A DNA stretch of 64,000 nucleotides from Tenuifilaceae bacterium CYCD (GTDB taxonomy: Bacteria; Bacteroidota; Bacteroidia; Bacteroidales; Tenuifilaceae), in assembly GCA_036322835.1 (NCBI GenBank), contig AP027304.1, positions 1,178,001-1,242,000 on the forward strand, given 5' to 3'. Numbering within the stretch: the first letter of the stretch is position 1; each line of letters opens with the position of its first letter. This document shows, in pieces, positions 37,435 through 46,025 of this stretch. A program made the position numbers and the translations under genes. The notes beneath the pieces were generated by a model that was given only the letters and a program-made list of their open reading frames with translations, had not been told where the DNA came from and did not search any database.

Positions 37435-38274
37435 ATGGAAACCAAACCTTTTAAGTACGTAATTCCATGGGATTTTACTCCAGTAGCAGAAAACGCATTG
37501 AAATATGCTGTTAAATTTTGTAGAGTAGGGGAAGTTTGCAGTTTGGTTGAGTTGGTGCATGTTGTTCAAACAGGCGGGTTGTTTACAAAGGGAAAAATTA
37601 CAGAGGAAGAGGCTCGCGAGAAATTTAAGACCGATCAGCAACGAATAAAAGAGCAGTATAACATTGAGGTTAAAACAACCTTGTTGGAAGGAAATATTTT
37701 TGACTCTATAAGTGAATATGCTGGTGAGGTTCAGGCAAGTATGGTCATAATGGGGACTCATGGAATTAAAGGTGTTCAGAAATTAACGGGCAGTTGGGCT
37801 CTTAAAGTTATTGCTGGTTCTGAGGTTCCTTTTCTTGTGGTTCAGGACGAACCTTTACGTGAGAAAGTTTTTGAGCATATGGTCATGCCTATTGATTTCC
37901 GTGATGAGGAGAAAGAAAAAATCCAGTGGGCCATTCAGGTTGCATCAAGGTATAATACCAAAATTCATATAATTGTTCCTAATGCTTTCGATTCTGGCGT
38001 TCAGAAGAAGATTAACTTTAATCTTGCTTTTGCCAAAAAGCATATGGAAAATTACAATATCGATTCCGAAATTCACAATGCTGCCAAGGGAAAGAGTTTT
38101 CAGGAAGAAATAGTTAATCTAGCGGTTGATATTGAGGCCGATTTAATTTTGATTATGACCACGCCAAACCTTGATTTTACTGATTACGTTTTTGGCGCAC
38201 AGGAGCAGTACATTATTGCGAATAACTCTAAAATTCCTGTGATGTGTGTAAATCCAGGAACAATTAACAGATAA
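37435..38274 (+). CDS. Tandem-domain universal stress protein
   Basis: A 279-aa cytoplasmic protein with two UspA domains (about 1-143 and 146-279). The first keeps the nucleotide-site pattern GTHGIKGVQKLTGSWA with VPFLVVQ after it, so ATP binding is plausible. The second (MTTPNLDFTDYVFGAQ, IPVMCVNP) lacks the glycine pattern and may not bind. Such proteins respond to starvation, hypoxia or redox stress. It is a single gene with a probable terminator lying 27 bases downstream, inside the convergent mnmH gene. Confidence 0.88.
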   Translation: METKPFKYVIPWDFTPVAENALKYAVKFCRVGEVCSLVELVHVVQTGGLFTKGKITEEEAREKFKTDQQRIKEQYNIEVKTTLLEGNIFDSISEYAGEVQASMVIMGTHGIKGVQKLTGSWALKVIAGSEVPFLVVQDEPLREKVFEHMVMPIDFRDEEKEKIQWAIQVASRYNTKIHIIVPNAFDSGVQKKINFNLAFAKKHMENYNIDSEIHNAAKGKSFQEEIVNLAVDIEADLILIMTTPNLDFTDYVFGAQEQYIIANNSKIPVMCVNPGTINR

Positions 38275-38286
38275 GACACTTTTGTT

Positions 38287-39315
38287 CTATAAATTCTTAA
38301 GGAGAACCTTCTGAGCAAGAAGGTTCTCTGTGTTTTTATCGATATCCTCTGTCAATTCAACAATTGTAGGTGAGTTGATTTTATTTTCGAGACCGTACCG
38401 ATAGGTTTTATCGTAATAGGCTAAAGAAATAGCAACAGCTTCGTCAAACTTTTTCTGGTTGATTAATTCGATGCATTGTTTGGCTTTATCCAAGCCAAGT
38501 CGTTTTGATATTCTATTGACGGATTGAATCAAGTCGTCAGGATTACAGTTCGTATAATCAACCACTAAACGTTTAACTCTAACCTCAAATGGAACTTCTA
38601 TTGATATAACATTACTAGAACTCATTTGTTGATAAAACTGCTGTGGAACGAAAACGGTACCTATACTTTTGCTTTCATCTTCAACCCAGGTAGGTTTTTG
38701 TGGATCGAGTTTTAGTAATTCTTCAAAAAGCATATTCTCAAAAAATTCTGTCGAGGGTTGTTTTTGCTGTCCAATCCAGCCAAAAGCAGAACCTTTATGG
38801 TTGGCCAATCCTTCAAGATCAACCACCTGTTCTCCTTTTGATTTTAAGTGTTGTAGCAGTTCTGTTTTTCCGCTGCCTGTCATTCCACCAAGTACAATAA
38901 GGTTGAATGGCGATTCAAAGAATTCTTGCGCTTTTCGTCGGTACGATTTGTAGCCACCAACCAAAGCCTTGGCTTTAAAACCAGCAAGGTTAAAGAGCCA
39001 TGTCATGCTTTTGCTTCGCATTCCCCCTCGCCAGCAGTACACAAGCACGTCTTTTTGCGATGTTATACCTTGGAGCGTGTTTACAAATGAGGATAATTTT
39101 GGACCAACAGCATCGAGACCTGCAATTACTGCGTTATAACGACTTTCGCGAACATACTTTGTACCAACCAATGCTCTTTCATCATCAGAGAACAATGGTA
39201 TGTTTATGGCGCCGGGAATATGGGCTTTATCATATTCGGCCGGTGAACGTACATCAATTACAGGGCAATAGTGTCGTTTTTCCAAAAATTCTTCGATGCT
39301 GATTGTATCCCTCAT
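38287..39315 (-). CDS. mnmH: tRNA 2-selenouridine synthase
   Basis: MnmH (SelU) replaces sulfur by selenium, via a geranylated intermediate, at wobble uridine 34 of tRNA. The 342-aa protein has an N-terminal rhodanese domain (about 1-135) with the active cysteine in VYCWRGGMRSKS (about Cys92), and a P-loop domain with GGMTGSGKTELL (about 143-154). The length matches the family. It starts 6 bases after the AIM24 gene. The reaction needs selenophosphate from SelD, whose gene is not in this window. Confidence 0.94.
   Translation of the reverse strand: MRDTISIEEFLEKRHYCPVIDVRSPAEYDKAHIPGAINIPLFSDDERALVGTKYVRESRYNAVIAGLDAVGPKLSSFVNTLQGITSQKDVLVYCWRGGMRSKSMTWLFNLAGFKAKALVGGYKSYRRKAQEFFESPFNLIVLGGMTGSGKTELLQHLKSKGEQVVDLEGLANHKGSAFGWIGQQKQPSTEFFENMLFEELLKLDPQKPTWVEDESKSIGTVFVPQQFYQQMSSSNVISIEVPFEVRVKRLVVDYTNCNPDDLIQSVNRISKRLGLDKAKQCIELINQKKFDEAVAISLAYYDKTYRYGLENKINSPTIVELTEDIDKNTENLLAQKVLLKNL
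38302..38337 (+). terminator. Terminator of the universal stress gene, embedded in mnmH
   Basis: A perfect 11-bp stem (GAGAACCTTCT with AGAAGGTTCTC, 5-base loop GAGCA) is followed four bases later by five T residues. It starts 28 bases after the universal stress stop codon and lies wholly inside the last codons of the convergent mnmH gene. There is no T run in the mnmH direction, so it acts on the plus strand. Confidence 0.6.
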
Positions 39316-39321
39316 AGTTTG

Positions 39322-40089
39322 CTAGTCCTCTAAAAATCCACCTAAAACAGAACGGCTTTCCTTGCCAGAATTTCTACCATAAGGAGAAAGCGCCTGAACG
39401 AGTTTACGAATTGGCATCGATTGTAGCCAAACGCGGCCAGTACCGCGTAATGTTGCCAAGAATAAACCTTCACCACCAAAAATCATACTTTTCAAACTGC
39501 CAGATGTTTCCACATCAAAATCAATAGATGGTTCAAACGCAACAATGCAGCCTGTATCTATTCTTAAGGTTTCGTTGTTTAAGTACCGTTCAATAACAGT
39601 ACCGCCAGCATGGACAAAGGACAAACCATCACCCTCTAGTTTCTGTAGGATAAATCCTTCGCCACCAACTAAACCAGCACCAATTTTGCGGTTAAATTGC
39701 ATCGATACCTTAGTACCCAATGCGGCGCAAAGGAATCCATCTTTCTGAACTATAAGCGTTCCACCAAGTTTACTTAAATCGATGGGTAAAACAGTTCCGG
39801 GGTAGGGTGCTGAAAATGAAACTTTTCGTTTCCCATAACCACGATTTGTAAAGTGGGTCATAAATATAGACTCCCCGGTAAGAGCTCTTGCTCCTGCCGA
39901 TAGCAATTTTCCCAAGAATCCAGCATTAGGCTCAGAGCCATCGCCTAGTTTTGTTTCAAAAGCAATTCCATCCTCCATGTATACCATTGCACCAGCTTCG
40001 GCAATTACAGTCTCGGAAGGATCTAGTTCAACTTCTACAAGTTGAATGGATTCACCTATAATTTTGTAGTCAATTTCGTGTGATTTCAT
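39322..40089 (-). CDS. AIM24-family (TIGR00266-type) protein
   Basis: A 255-aa beta-rich soluble protein with the family landmarks [15 protein letters not shown] near the start, [19 protein letters not shown] in the middle and [25 protein letters not shown] near the end (quoted in part). The fold is a double-stranded beta-helix-like trimer of unknown biochemical role; the yeast namesake acts in mitochondrial inner-membrane organisation. The start is ATG 40089, which gives the typical [10 protein letters not shown] opening; nine extra in-frame residues upstream are unlikely. It is probably in one unit with rsgA (51-base gap) and mnmH. Confidence 0.85.
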   Translation of the reverse strand: MKSHEIDYKIIGESIQLVEVELDPSETVIAEAGAMVYMEDGIAFETKLGDGSEPNAGFLGKLLSAGARALTGESIFMTHFTNRGYGKRKVSFSAPYPGTVLPIDLSKLGGTLIVQKDGFLCAALGTKVSMQFNRKIGAGLVGGEGFILQKLEGDGLSFVHAGGTVIERYLNNETLRIDTGCIVAFEPSIDFDVETSGSLKSMIFGGEGLFLATLRGTGRVWLQSMPIRKLVQALSPYGRNSGKESRSVLGGFLED

Positions 40090-40140
40090 TTTTAAGATAT
40101 TAGAAGTTAGACACAAAACATCTGATAAATATAAATTTAG

Positions 40141-41064
40141 TTACCTATACTTTTCGTTTTCATCCTCAAAAATGCTTAAGTAGTTTAAGTATCGCGAAGG
40201 ACTAATATTTCCATTCTTTGCGGCCTCAATAACGGCACAGCCCGGTTCGTGGACGTGAGTGCAGTTATAGTACTTGCATGATGATGAAAGCTTAAAAATT
40301 TCGGGGAAGAAATGGTACAGTTCATCCTTCTCAATATCAATTAAACCAAAACCTTTAATGCCAGGTGTGTCAATTATATATCCACCAAAACTTAACTCAA
40401 ACATTTCGCTGAAAGTTGTAGTATGCTTGCCCGTTAGGTGAGCTGATGAAATATCGTTGGTTCTAAGTTTCAGCATTGGCTCAACAATGTTTACAAGGGT
40501 TGATTTGCCTACGCCAGAGTTTCCGGAAATCAAACTGGTTTTATTCTGTATCAACTCCTTGAACGGGTTCATATTGTAGCCGGTTTGGGCAGATACCATA
40601 AGGCATCTGTATCCAATTGGCTCATAGATAGAGATGAATTGATTTAGTTTATCTATTCCGGCATCGTTTAACAGATCAACCTTGTTAAATACAAGAACTG
40701 CTGGAACAGAGTATGCTTCGGCTGTAACCAAGTAGCGGTCAATAAAACCTAGTTGCGTTTCGGGAAAGTCAATAGTAATAACCAAAACGGCTTGATCGAG
40801 GTTTGCTGCAATTATATGCGACTCGCGCGAAAGATTGGTTGATTTACGAATGATATAATTCCTGCGTTCGTTTACGGCAATTATTACCCCCGAATTTTGA
40901 TCGTTTTGCTCCACCCGAACATAATCGCCCACGGTGATGGGATTTGTGGTTTTTACGCCCTTTAACCGAAGTTTTCCGCGTATGGTACAATCAAGAATAT
41001 TGCCATTGGGAATTTTAACCCTGTAATGACTTCCTGTTGTTTTTAGTACTAATCCCGTTTCCAT
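40141..41064 (-). CDS. rsgA: Ribosome small-subunit biogenesis GTPase RsgA
   Basis: RsgA is a circularly permuted GTPase that tests the decoding centre of the 30S subunit late in assembly. The 307-aa protein has an N-terminal OB fold (about 1-65), the permuted G motifs in order NKVD (G4), SGNSGVGKSTL (G1) and DTPG (G3), and a C-terminal zinc finger with CKYYNCTHVHEPGC. The length is typical. A minus-strand terminator lies between it and the upstream yitT gene, so it has its own promoter. Confidence 0.96.
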   Translation of the reverse strand: METGLVLKTTGSHYRVKIPNGNILDCTIRGKLRLKGVKTTNPITVGDYVRVEQNDQNSGVIIAVNERRNYIIRKSTNLSRESHIIAANLDQAVLVITIDFPETQLGFIDRYLVTAEAYSVPAVLVFNKVDLLNDAGIDKLNQFISIYEPIGYRCLMVSAQTGYNMNPFKELIQNKTSLISGNSGVGKSTLVNIVEPMLKLRTNDISSAHLTGKHTTTFSEMFELSFGGYIIDTPGIKGFGLIDIEKDELYHFFPEIFKLSSSCKYYNCTHVHEPGCAVIEAAKNGNISPSRYLNYLSIFEDENEKYR

Positions 41065-41082
41065 TTCAAAATTATCTATCTA

Positions 41083-41112
41083 CAAAAATAAACTAATTGT
41101 GATTTCATCAAT
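41083..41112 (-). promoter_or_regulatory. Putative promoter for the rsgA unit
   Basis: On the minus strand ATTG (41109-41112, three of four bases of the -33 TTTG) is followed after 18 bases by TATTTTTG (41083-41090), an exact -7 match. It would give a leader of about 14 bases. A second TAATTTTG at 41067-41074 is too close to the ATG. Confidence 0.4.
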
Positions 41113-41134
41113 TAAGCGAACCATTAAAGTCTGC

Positions 41135-41166
41135 AAAAAAGCCCCAGTTTTAACTAGGGCTTTTGT
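41135..41166 (-). terminator. Terminator after yitT
   Basis: Read on the minus strand, GCCC-TAGTT pairs with AACT-GGGGC (one mismatch) and is followed by six T residues. It lies about 20 bases after the yitT stop codon and separates it from rsgA. Confidence 0.75.
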
Positions 41167-41181
41167 CCAATAATCATCTAT

Positions 41182-42093
41182 TTAAAGTGACTCTTGAATT
41201 GACTTGAATCCATTTCCCAGAATTTCATTGGCGTCAATAACCGTTATAAATGCATTTGGGTCGATGCTATGAATGAAATCTTTTAGCATATAAACTTCGC
41301 GGCGCGAAACGTTGGTAAAAATCATTTTTTTGTCATGTCCGCTGTACATTCCTTTTATATTGATCATTGTTCCGCCTCGTTCTAGATCGTGGATTATCTT
41401 ATCTTTTACTTCATCATACTTATCGGTGATAATGAAGAGTGCCTTATCGTAGCTAATCCCTTGAATGGTCATATCGATAACTTTGCCCGAGATGTAAATG
41501 ACAACCCAGGAGTATAATGGAATTTTCCAATCCTTAAATGCAACCACGGCAAGGAGAACAATTATTGAATCAACATAAATCATTAATTGGCCAAGGGGCA
41601 ATCGGGTGTACTTTGCAATAATCATGGCAATAATATCGGAACCTCCACTGGTTGCCTTCGATCGGAATATCAGACCTAAACCAAACCCAATCAGAACGCC
41701 ACCAAAAATTGATGAGAGAAGCATATCGTCAACCAGCGGTTCGTAGCCAAACATTATGTGCTGAAAATCGATAAAAGCCGACGATAGCACAAACCCAATA
41801 ACGGTTTTAACTCCGAACTTAGGGCCTAAAATTTTAATACCGATTATTGTTAATGGAATATTTAGTATTAGCCCTATAGTACCGATAGGTAATCCTTCCG
41901 GTGCCCAGGCGAACATTCCTTTAGTTAGGTAATGCGTAATAATACCGATGCCATATACTCCACCAGGCGCTATTCTGTGAGGATCAACAAATAGCACAAA
42001 TCCTGCCGCTAAAATAAATGCCCCAAGGGTAATAAGCGCATAGGCCTTAAACCATTCCTTGCTGAATAGTTTCTCCTTCGTAACGTATGTCAT
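41182..42093 (-). CDS. YitT-family membrane protein (DUF161/DUF2179)
   Basis: A 303-aa protein with about six transmembrane helices (about 14-215), the conserved RSKATSGGSDIIAMI and LGLILNIPL segments of the YitT family, and a soluble C-terminal DUF2179 domain (about 220-290; KGMYSGHDKKMIF, VSRREVYMLKDFI) that may bind a small ligand. Transport substrate is unknown. It is a single-gene unit on the minus strand. Confidence 0.9.
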   Translation of the reverse strand: MTYVTKEKLFSKEWFKAYALITLGAFILAAGFVLFVDPHRIAPGGVYGIGIITHYLTKGMFAWAPEGLPIGTIGLILNIPLTIIGIKILGPKFGVKTVIGFVLSSAFIDFQHIMFGYEPLVDDMLLSSIFGGVLIGFGLGLIFRSKATSGGSDIIAMIIAKYTRLPLGQLMIYVDSIIVLLAVVAFKDWKIPLYSWVVIYISGKVIDMTIQGISYDKALFIITDKYDEVKDKIIHDLERGGTMINIKGMYSGHDKKMIFTNVSRREVYMLKDFIHSIDPNAFITVIDANEILGNGFKSIQESL

Positions 42094-42116
42094 AGTGATT
42101 GATATTTATTTTGATG

Positions 42117-42124
42117 CAAAATTA
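42117..42124 (-). promoter_or_regulatory. Putative -7 promoter element for yitT
   Basis: Minus strand reads TAATTTTG, an exact TAnnTTTG match about 24 bases before the yitT start. No -33 TTTG at the usual spacing. Confidence 0.35.
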
Positions 42125-42244
42125 GACAAATTATAGCATCTACTTAAATGATCTTAAACACAATTGCAGGGCAAGCATGGCTCTATTCAATCATCTTTCT
42201 GTAATTTCAATTGGTACAATAGTAAGTTTTTTTCTTCCAATTTG

Positions 42245-42269
42245 TGCGAAAATCTATTTCGCATTTTTT
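42245..42269 (+). terminator. Orphan intrinsic terminator-like hairpin
   Basis: TGCGAAA pairs with TTTCGCA over a 5-base loop (ATCTA), followed by six T residues. No plus-strand gene precedes it: the nearest upstream gene is yitT, which points the other way. It may end a short untranslated RNA or be a relic. Confidence 0.55.
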
Positions 42270-42422
42270 AATAAGCCTAATACTATGATAAATTTTGTGT
42301 TCTTAGTTGACCAAATAACTGTCTCCGAAAACAAGATCACGCCAGCAATATGTCCCTAGGAAAAATGTAACATCGAACTAAATATCCATTATCTTTATAC
42401 CCAACAGATCAAATACGTTTTT

Positions 42423-42653
42423 ATGGTTACTCAGCCCAACAATTTGCTGCATGGCAAAACCCTTGAAGTGGTAATTACCTATTTGGTTGATTATTATGGA
42501 TGGGAAAAACTTTACGGTTTAATTCGAATTAACTGCTTTAGCAATAACCCGAGCGTAAAATCGAGCCTTACATTTTTGCGTAAAACCCCTTGGGCTCGAA
42601 AGAAGGTTGAAGATTTGTATGTTCAAACTGTAAGCCGAAATCAAAAGGAATAA
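42423..42653 (+). CDS. VF530-family (DUF2132) DNA-binding-like protein
   Basis: A 76-aa protein with the DUF2132 pattern: [44 protein letters not shown] (quoted in two parts) and VEDLYV. The family takes its name from Vibrio VF530 and has a helical fold likened to double-stranded DNA-binding domains; its cellular function is unknown. It is a single gene, convergent with the ferredoxin gene 11 bases away. Confidence 0.85.
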   Translation: MVTQPNNLLHGKTLEVVITYLVDYYGWEKLYGLIRINCFSNNPSVKSSLTFLRKTPWARKKVEDLYVQTVSRNQKE

Positions 42654-42664
42654 TTGAACTTTGT

Positions 42665-42907
42665 TTACTGGAGTTTAAACACATTTGCGGGACAGTTACC
42701 GCACGATTCTATTACATTATCCGAAATTTCTATAGGAACGGACACTTTTAGGGTTTGTTCTTTTGTATTGATAGATTCCTTTGTGTTTATTTTTCCATCG
42801 TTTGGTGATATAATCCAAAAGTTTTGTTCCACTGATAAACAATAACCGCAACCAATGCATCGGTTGCGGTGTACTGTTATAACCCTTGGTTTTCCGGTAT
42901 AGTCCAT
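42665..42907 (-). CDS. Ferredoxin, 4Fe-4S type
   Basis: An 80-aa protein with CIGCGYC (about 17-23) near the N-terminus and CGNCPANVF at the C-terminus; together they supply the four cysteines of one [4Fe-4S] cluster, the pattern of single-cluster ferredoxins. A 30-residue acidic and lysine-rich insert lies between. It carries electrons, partner unknown. The start is ATG 42907, which overlaps the GT9 stop codon by one base (TGATG), so it is coupled to that gene. Confidence 0.9.
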   Translation of the reverse strand: MDYTGKPRVITVHRNRCIGCGYCLSVEQNFWIISPNDGKINTKESINTKEQTLKVSVPIEISDNVIESCGNCPANVFKLQ

Positions 42908-43971
42908 CAACCAACGTGTTGATTTAACAGAGTATTGATTTTATTCAGAACAAACTCTGGTGTTATTCTATTCAAACAAGCATAATCTTTGCGGAAGCAG
43001 GGCTTGTTCCCATATACAGAACATGGCCGGCAGTTTAGGTCAATCTGCACGGCATTCTCAGGATTTTGTTTCCACCCGTAAAATCCAGCGTAGGGGTGAG
43101 TTGCTCCCCAAACACTAACTACAGGAGTATTCACCAGCGATGCAAAATGCATATTGGCCGAGTCCATGCAAACCAGTACATCTAGATTGGAAATTATTTG
43201 AAGTTCTTCTGAAATGCTATACTTGCGTGCTATGGAAATGGTGTTTGGGTATTTATTTGCCCAGTTCTCAAGCAATTTCTTTTCCTCACCACCGCCACCA
43301 ATAAGGATTACCTTGTTTGTTTTGATAGATGATAATTTCTCTAGAACTTTCTCCATCAACTCCAATGGGTATATTTTGCCTTTGTGCTTGGCAAAAGGAG
43401 CAATGCCAATCCAATTGCCTTCCTTATATCCTAAATCAATAGATATTTCATTCGATAATCGAGCCTCTCGGAAAAAGTAATCAAAGCTATCGTCGATCCT
43501 TAGGTTTAGTTTGCGAAAAACATCGGCGTAGCGCTCAGATGTTGGTTTTAGTTCAACTAACTGTTTATTCTTTTCGCGGCAGAGATCCTGTTTTTCCTTG
43601 CGACCCTTATCAATTTTTACAACGCGAACTCCTTTGAGGCGAAATAACATTCTGACAAACTTACTGCGGATAACATCGTGTAAATCGGCCACAGCATCAA
43701 AACTATCAAGTCTTTTCAGATCGTTAAATAGCCGAATAAGCCCTCTTAATCCTTTATGCCTTTTTTTTGTGTCGGCCTCAAAGAATAGAATGCCGGGAAT
43801 TTGATCCACAATATCGCGGGCAAAACCTTGTGATACCAATGTTACCTGAACATCTGGATAGTTTTGCGAGATGGACCAAAGAGATGGCACAGTCATAGCA
43901 ACATCGCCAATTGCGCTTAGGCGAATTACCAGAAGTTTTTGAGGTATGCTATTTTTTGTTTTGCTGGGCAT
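42907..43971 (-). CDS. Glycosyltransferase family 9 (heptosyltransferase-like)
   Basis: A 354-aa GT-B enzyme that adds heptose-type sugars from ADP-sugars to lipopolysaccharide core. It opens with VIRLSAIGDVAMTVPSL (GT9 nucleotide-side motif) and has IGIAPFAKHKGKIYP, LIGGGGEEK and the catalytic-side CMDSANMHFASLVNTPVVSVWG, where DSANMH replaces the common DSGPMH. The acceptor is unknown. It overlaps the DUF4254 gene by 23 bases and the ferredoxin gene by one, forming a three-gene unit; DUF4254 beside GT9 is a frequent pairing in Bacteroidota. Confidence 0.9.
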   Translation of the reverse strand: MPSKTKNSIPQKLLVIRLSAIGDVAMTVPSLWSISQNYPDVQVTLVSQGFARDIVDQIPGILFFEADTKKRHKGLRGLIRLFNDLKRLDSFDAVADLHDVIRSKFVRMLFRLKGVRVVKIDKGRKEKQDLCREKNKQLVELKPTSERYADVFRKLNLRIDDSFDYFFREARLSNEISIDLGYKEGNWIGIAPFAKHKGKIYPLELMEKVLEKLSSIKTNKVILIGGGGEEKKLLENWANKYPNTISIARKYSISEELQIISNLDVLVCMDSANMHFASLVNTPVVSVWGATHPYAGFYGWKQNPENAVQIDLNCRPCSVYGNKPCFRKDYACLNRITPEFVLNKINTLLNQHVG

Positions 43972-44563
43972 AGAGCACTGGGTTTAAAGCGGGATCGTTA
44001 TACATCTTCATCTGCTTGTAAACCTTCATATACTTTTTACCTGATTCGATGTCGCTTAAAAGTTGATCGATAGCAGATGAAAGGTCTTTTTTCTGCTCAA
44101 GTAAAATGTTGAGTTTAGTCTTACACTTATCCAAATGATCTTTTGATACATCATTACGAATGACTTCCTGTTGCATGTGGTAAATCTTCAGCGCAAGAAT
44201 TGAAAGTCGATCAACTGCCCAAGCAGGACTTTCGGTATTGATAGTAGCATTGGCCAATGGCTTTGCATCTTTGTGTTTTTCGAGGAAGTAACTATCAATC
44301 ATCTCAACTAAATCGGTACGATCCTGATTCGATGAGTCAATTCTGCGTTTTAGTGCAAGTGCATCAACTGGGTTTATATTTGGATCGCGGATAATATCCT
44401 CCAAATGCCACTGAACAGCATCAATCCAGTTTTTGGTGAAAAGTGAAAACTCAATTGTTCCTTGGTTGTAAGGAATTGTTGGGGTAGCATCTACATTGTC
44501 CATTGTGTGGTAATGGGTTGTGCAATCCCAAAAAATCTTATTGCAAAGTTCGCTGAAAGTCAT
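43949..44563 (-). CDS. DUF4254 protein
   Basis: A 204-aa, mostly helical, soluble protein without signal peptide. The segments WHLEDIIRDP, ALALKRRIDSSNQDR and SPAWAVDRLSILALKIYHM are those of the DUF4254 family, which is found in Bacteroidota beside heptosyltransferases. No catalytic residues are recognisable and the function is not known to me; a helper role in lipopolysaccharide core assembly is inferred from context. Confidence 0.85.
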   Translation of the reverse strand: MTFSELCNKIFWDCTTHYHTMDNVDATPTIPYNQGTIEFSLFTKNWIDAVQWHLEDIIRDPNINPVDALALKRRIDSSNQDRTDLVEMIDSYFLEKHKDAKPLANATINTESPAWAVDRLSILALKIYHMQQEVIRNDVSKDHLDKCKTKLNILLEQKKDLSSAIDQLLSDIESGKKYMKVYKQMKMYNDPALNPVLYAQQNKK

Positions 44564-44585
44564 ATCGTTTATGATTTTAGTTATG

Positions 44586-44593
44586 CAAATATA
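44586..44593 (-). promoter_or_regulatory. Putative -7 promoter element for the DUF4254-GT9-ferredoxin unit
   Basis: Minus strand reads TATATTTG, an exact TAnnTTTG match about 23 bases before the DUF4254 start codon. Confidence 0.4.
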
Positions 44594-44602
44594 TACTTTT
44601 TA

Positions 44603-44630
44603 GTTGATGGTTGATAGTTGATAGTTGTTC
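44603..44630 (+). repeat. Heptanucleotide repeat tract (GTTGATR)
   Basis: Four seven-base units in a row: GTTGATG, GTTGATA, GTTGATA, GTTGTTC. A second four-unit tract built from the same three unit types occurs at 48268-48295. The tract lies between DUF4254 and the U32 peptidase gene. Confidence 0.7.
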
Positions 44631-44680
44631 GAGAAGGTGTTTCGGGCAACAACTCTTTTCTAACTCCTTTACCTTCCTTC

Positions 44681-45925
44681 CTATTCTGTCTTAATTATCC
44701 TATAAAGTTTGTCAGATCGACGAACCTTTTCCTTAACAGGAATGGAACACTTAATTCCCTTAGGCGAGAACTCTGCTGGTTTTTCATTGACCTGAATTTC
44801 CCGTACGGTATCCTCAATAACTCCAGTTGTTGGGCCGAGGATTAGTATTTTATCGTTGAGGTAAAGTTCCGATGCTTCCACCAAGATCTCAGCAACGCCA
44901 AGGTTGGAGAAGTAGTTGGTAATTTTTCCAACATACTGCTTTTTTTCGGTTGCTTTACTTCCATAAACATTGCTCCACTCGCCTAGTTTTCTGCCTAGGT
45001 AGTAGCCATCCCAAAAACCACGGTTAAATACTGTTGAAAGACGTTCCATCCAACCATCAATTTTTTGTTGATTGTAGGTTCCATCGACAATTGAATTCAC
45101 CGCCTCGTCGTAGCATTTTACAACTGTCTTAACATACTCGGCCGAACGGGCTCGTCCTTCAATTTTCAGAACACGAACTCCAGCACCAATGACTTTATCC
45201 AAAAAGTTGATTGTACACAAATCCTTGGGTGACATTACGTACTCATTGTCAATCTCAAGTTGAGCACCAGTTTCGTTGTCGGTGACGGTATACGAACGGC
45301 GACAAATTTGAATGCATGCACCCCTGTTTGCCGATGCGTTAGCCTCGTGAAGGCTTAGGTAGCATTTACCTGATATTGCCATACAAAGTGCACCGTGAGC
45401 AAACATCTCAATTTTTATTCGCTTACCCGATGGTCCCTTGATATTGCATTTGTCGATATTTTGGGAAATAACTTTAACCTGATCCATCGAAAGTTCGCGT
45501 GCAAGTACAACCACATCGGCCCACTGAGAATAGAATTGCAATGCCTGTGTGTTGCTTATATTTAGTTGGGTTGATAGGTGAACCTCTACACCCTTTTCAC
45601 GAGCGTAAAGCATTGCCGCTTGGTCTGATGCTATAATTGCTGTAATGCCTGCCTTTGCAGCAGCATCAATAATGTTGTGCATTGGCTCTATGTCGTGGTC
45701 GTATAGTACAGTGTTAACCGTTAAGTAAGTTTTTACGTTGTGCTGCGAGCAAATATTTACGATCTCGACAAGGTCGTTGGCCGTAAAGTTAACGGTTGAC
45801 TTTGCCCTCATATTGAGATGACCAACACCAAAATACACCGAATTTGCACCTCCCTGAATGGCAGCCATTAGCGACTCAAAGTTGCCAGCAGGCGCCATTA
45901 CCTCAATCTCCGAACGATTAATCAT
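44681..45925 (-). CDS. U32 family peptidase / tRNA-rRNA hydroxylation protein (TrhP/RlhA-like)
   Basis: A 414-aa protein of the collagenase-like U32 family. It has the opening EVMAPAGNFESLMAAIQGGANSVYFG (in part), MFAHGALCMAISGKCYLS, and ANRGACIQICRR, the cysteine segments that bind an iron-sulfur cluster in TrhP and RlhA, and a small C-terminal beta-barrel (about 325-414). Although named peptidases, studied members (TrhP, RlhA) hydroxylate uridine or cytidine in RNA from prephenate-derived chemistry. Which RNA is modified here is not decidable. Single gene. Confidence 0.88.
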   Translation of the reverse strand: MINRSEIEVMAPAGNFESLMAAIQGGANSVYFGVGHLNMRAKSTVNFTANDLVEIVNICSQHNVKTYLTVNTVLYDHDIEPMHNIIDAAAKAGITAIIASDQAAMLYAREKGVEVHLSTQLNISNTQALQFYSQWADVVVLARELSMDQVKVISQNIDKCNIKGPSGKRIKIEMFAHGALCMAISGKCYLSLHEANASANRGACIQICRRSYTVTDNETGAQLEIDNEYVMSPKDLCTINFLDKVIGAGVRVLKIEGRARSAEYVKTVVKCYDEAVNSIVDGTYNQQKIDGWMERLSTVFNRGFWDGYYLGRKLGEWSNVYGSKATEKKQYVGKITNYFSNLGVAEILVEASELYLNDKILILGPTTGVIEDTVREIQVNEKPAEFSPKGIKCSIPVKEKVRRSDKLYRIIKTE

Positions 45926-45950
45926 TTCTTCCTGAAATTTTTTGATTCTG

Positions 45951-45958
45951 CAAAGATA
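45951..45958 (-). promoter_or_regulatory. Putative -7 promoter element for the U32 gene
   Basis: Minus strand reads TATCTTTG, an exact TAnnTTTG match about 26 bases before the start codon. Confidence 0.4.
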
Positions 45959-45974
45959 GGTTGTTCAGGTGAAT

Positions 45975-46001
45975 AAAAAAGGTGCTAGTTTTTCTAGCAC
46001 C
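45975..46001 (-). terminator. Terminator after the triplicated lipoprotein gene
   Basis: A perfect 8-bp stem (GGTGCTAG/CTAGCACC, 5-base loop) followed on the minus strand by six T residues. It lies about 25 bases after the lipoprotein stop codon and just upstream of the U32 promoter element. Confidence 0.85.
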
Positions 46002-46025
46002 TTCTTTATTGTAGAAATTGTGTTA

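Larger units (their letters stand above)
42094..42422. other. Intergenic region without a supported gene (329 bases)
   Basis: The gap between divergent yitT and the VF530 gene holds a yitT -7 element (42117), an orphan terminator-like hairpin (42245-42269), and a weak TATCTTTA element at 42390-42397 ahead of the VF530 gene. A 60-codon reading frame at 42177-42359 runs straight through the hairpin, resembles no family I know, and is not called. Confidence 0.6.

Noticed and set aside
41067-41074. TAATTTTG (minus strand) as the rsgA promoter
   Set aside because: It is so close to the ATG that transcription would begin within the start codon; the element at 41083 is better placed.
42177-42359. 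60-codon plus-strand reading frame in the yitT/VF530 gap
   Set aside because: It resembles no known family, crosses a terminator-like hairpin with a T tract, and has no promoter or coupling to a neighbour.
44603-44630. Heptanucleotide tract as the end of a transposon or MITE
   Set aside because: There are no terminal inverted repeats or target duplications around either tract; they are simple tandem repeats.
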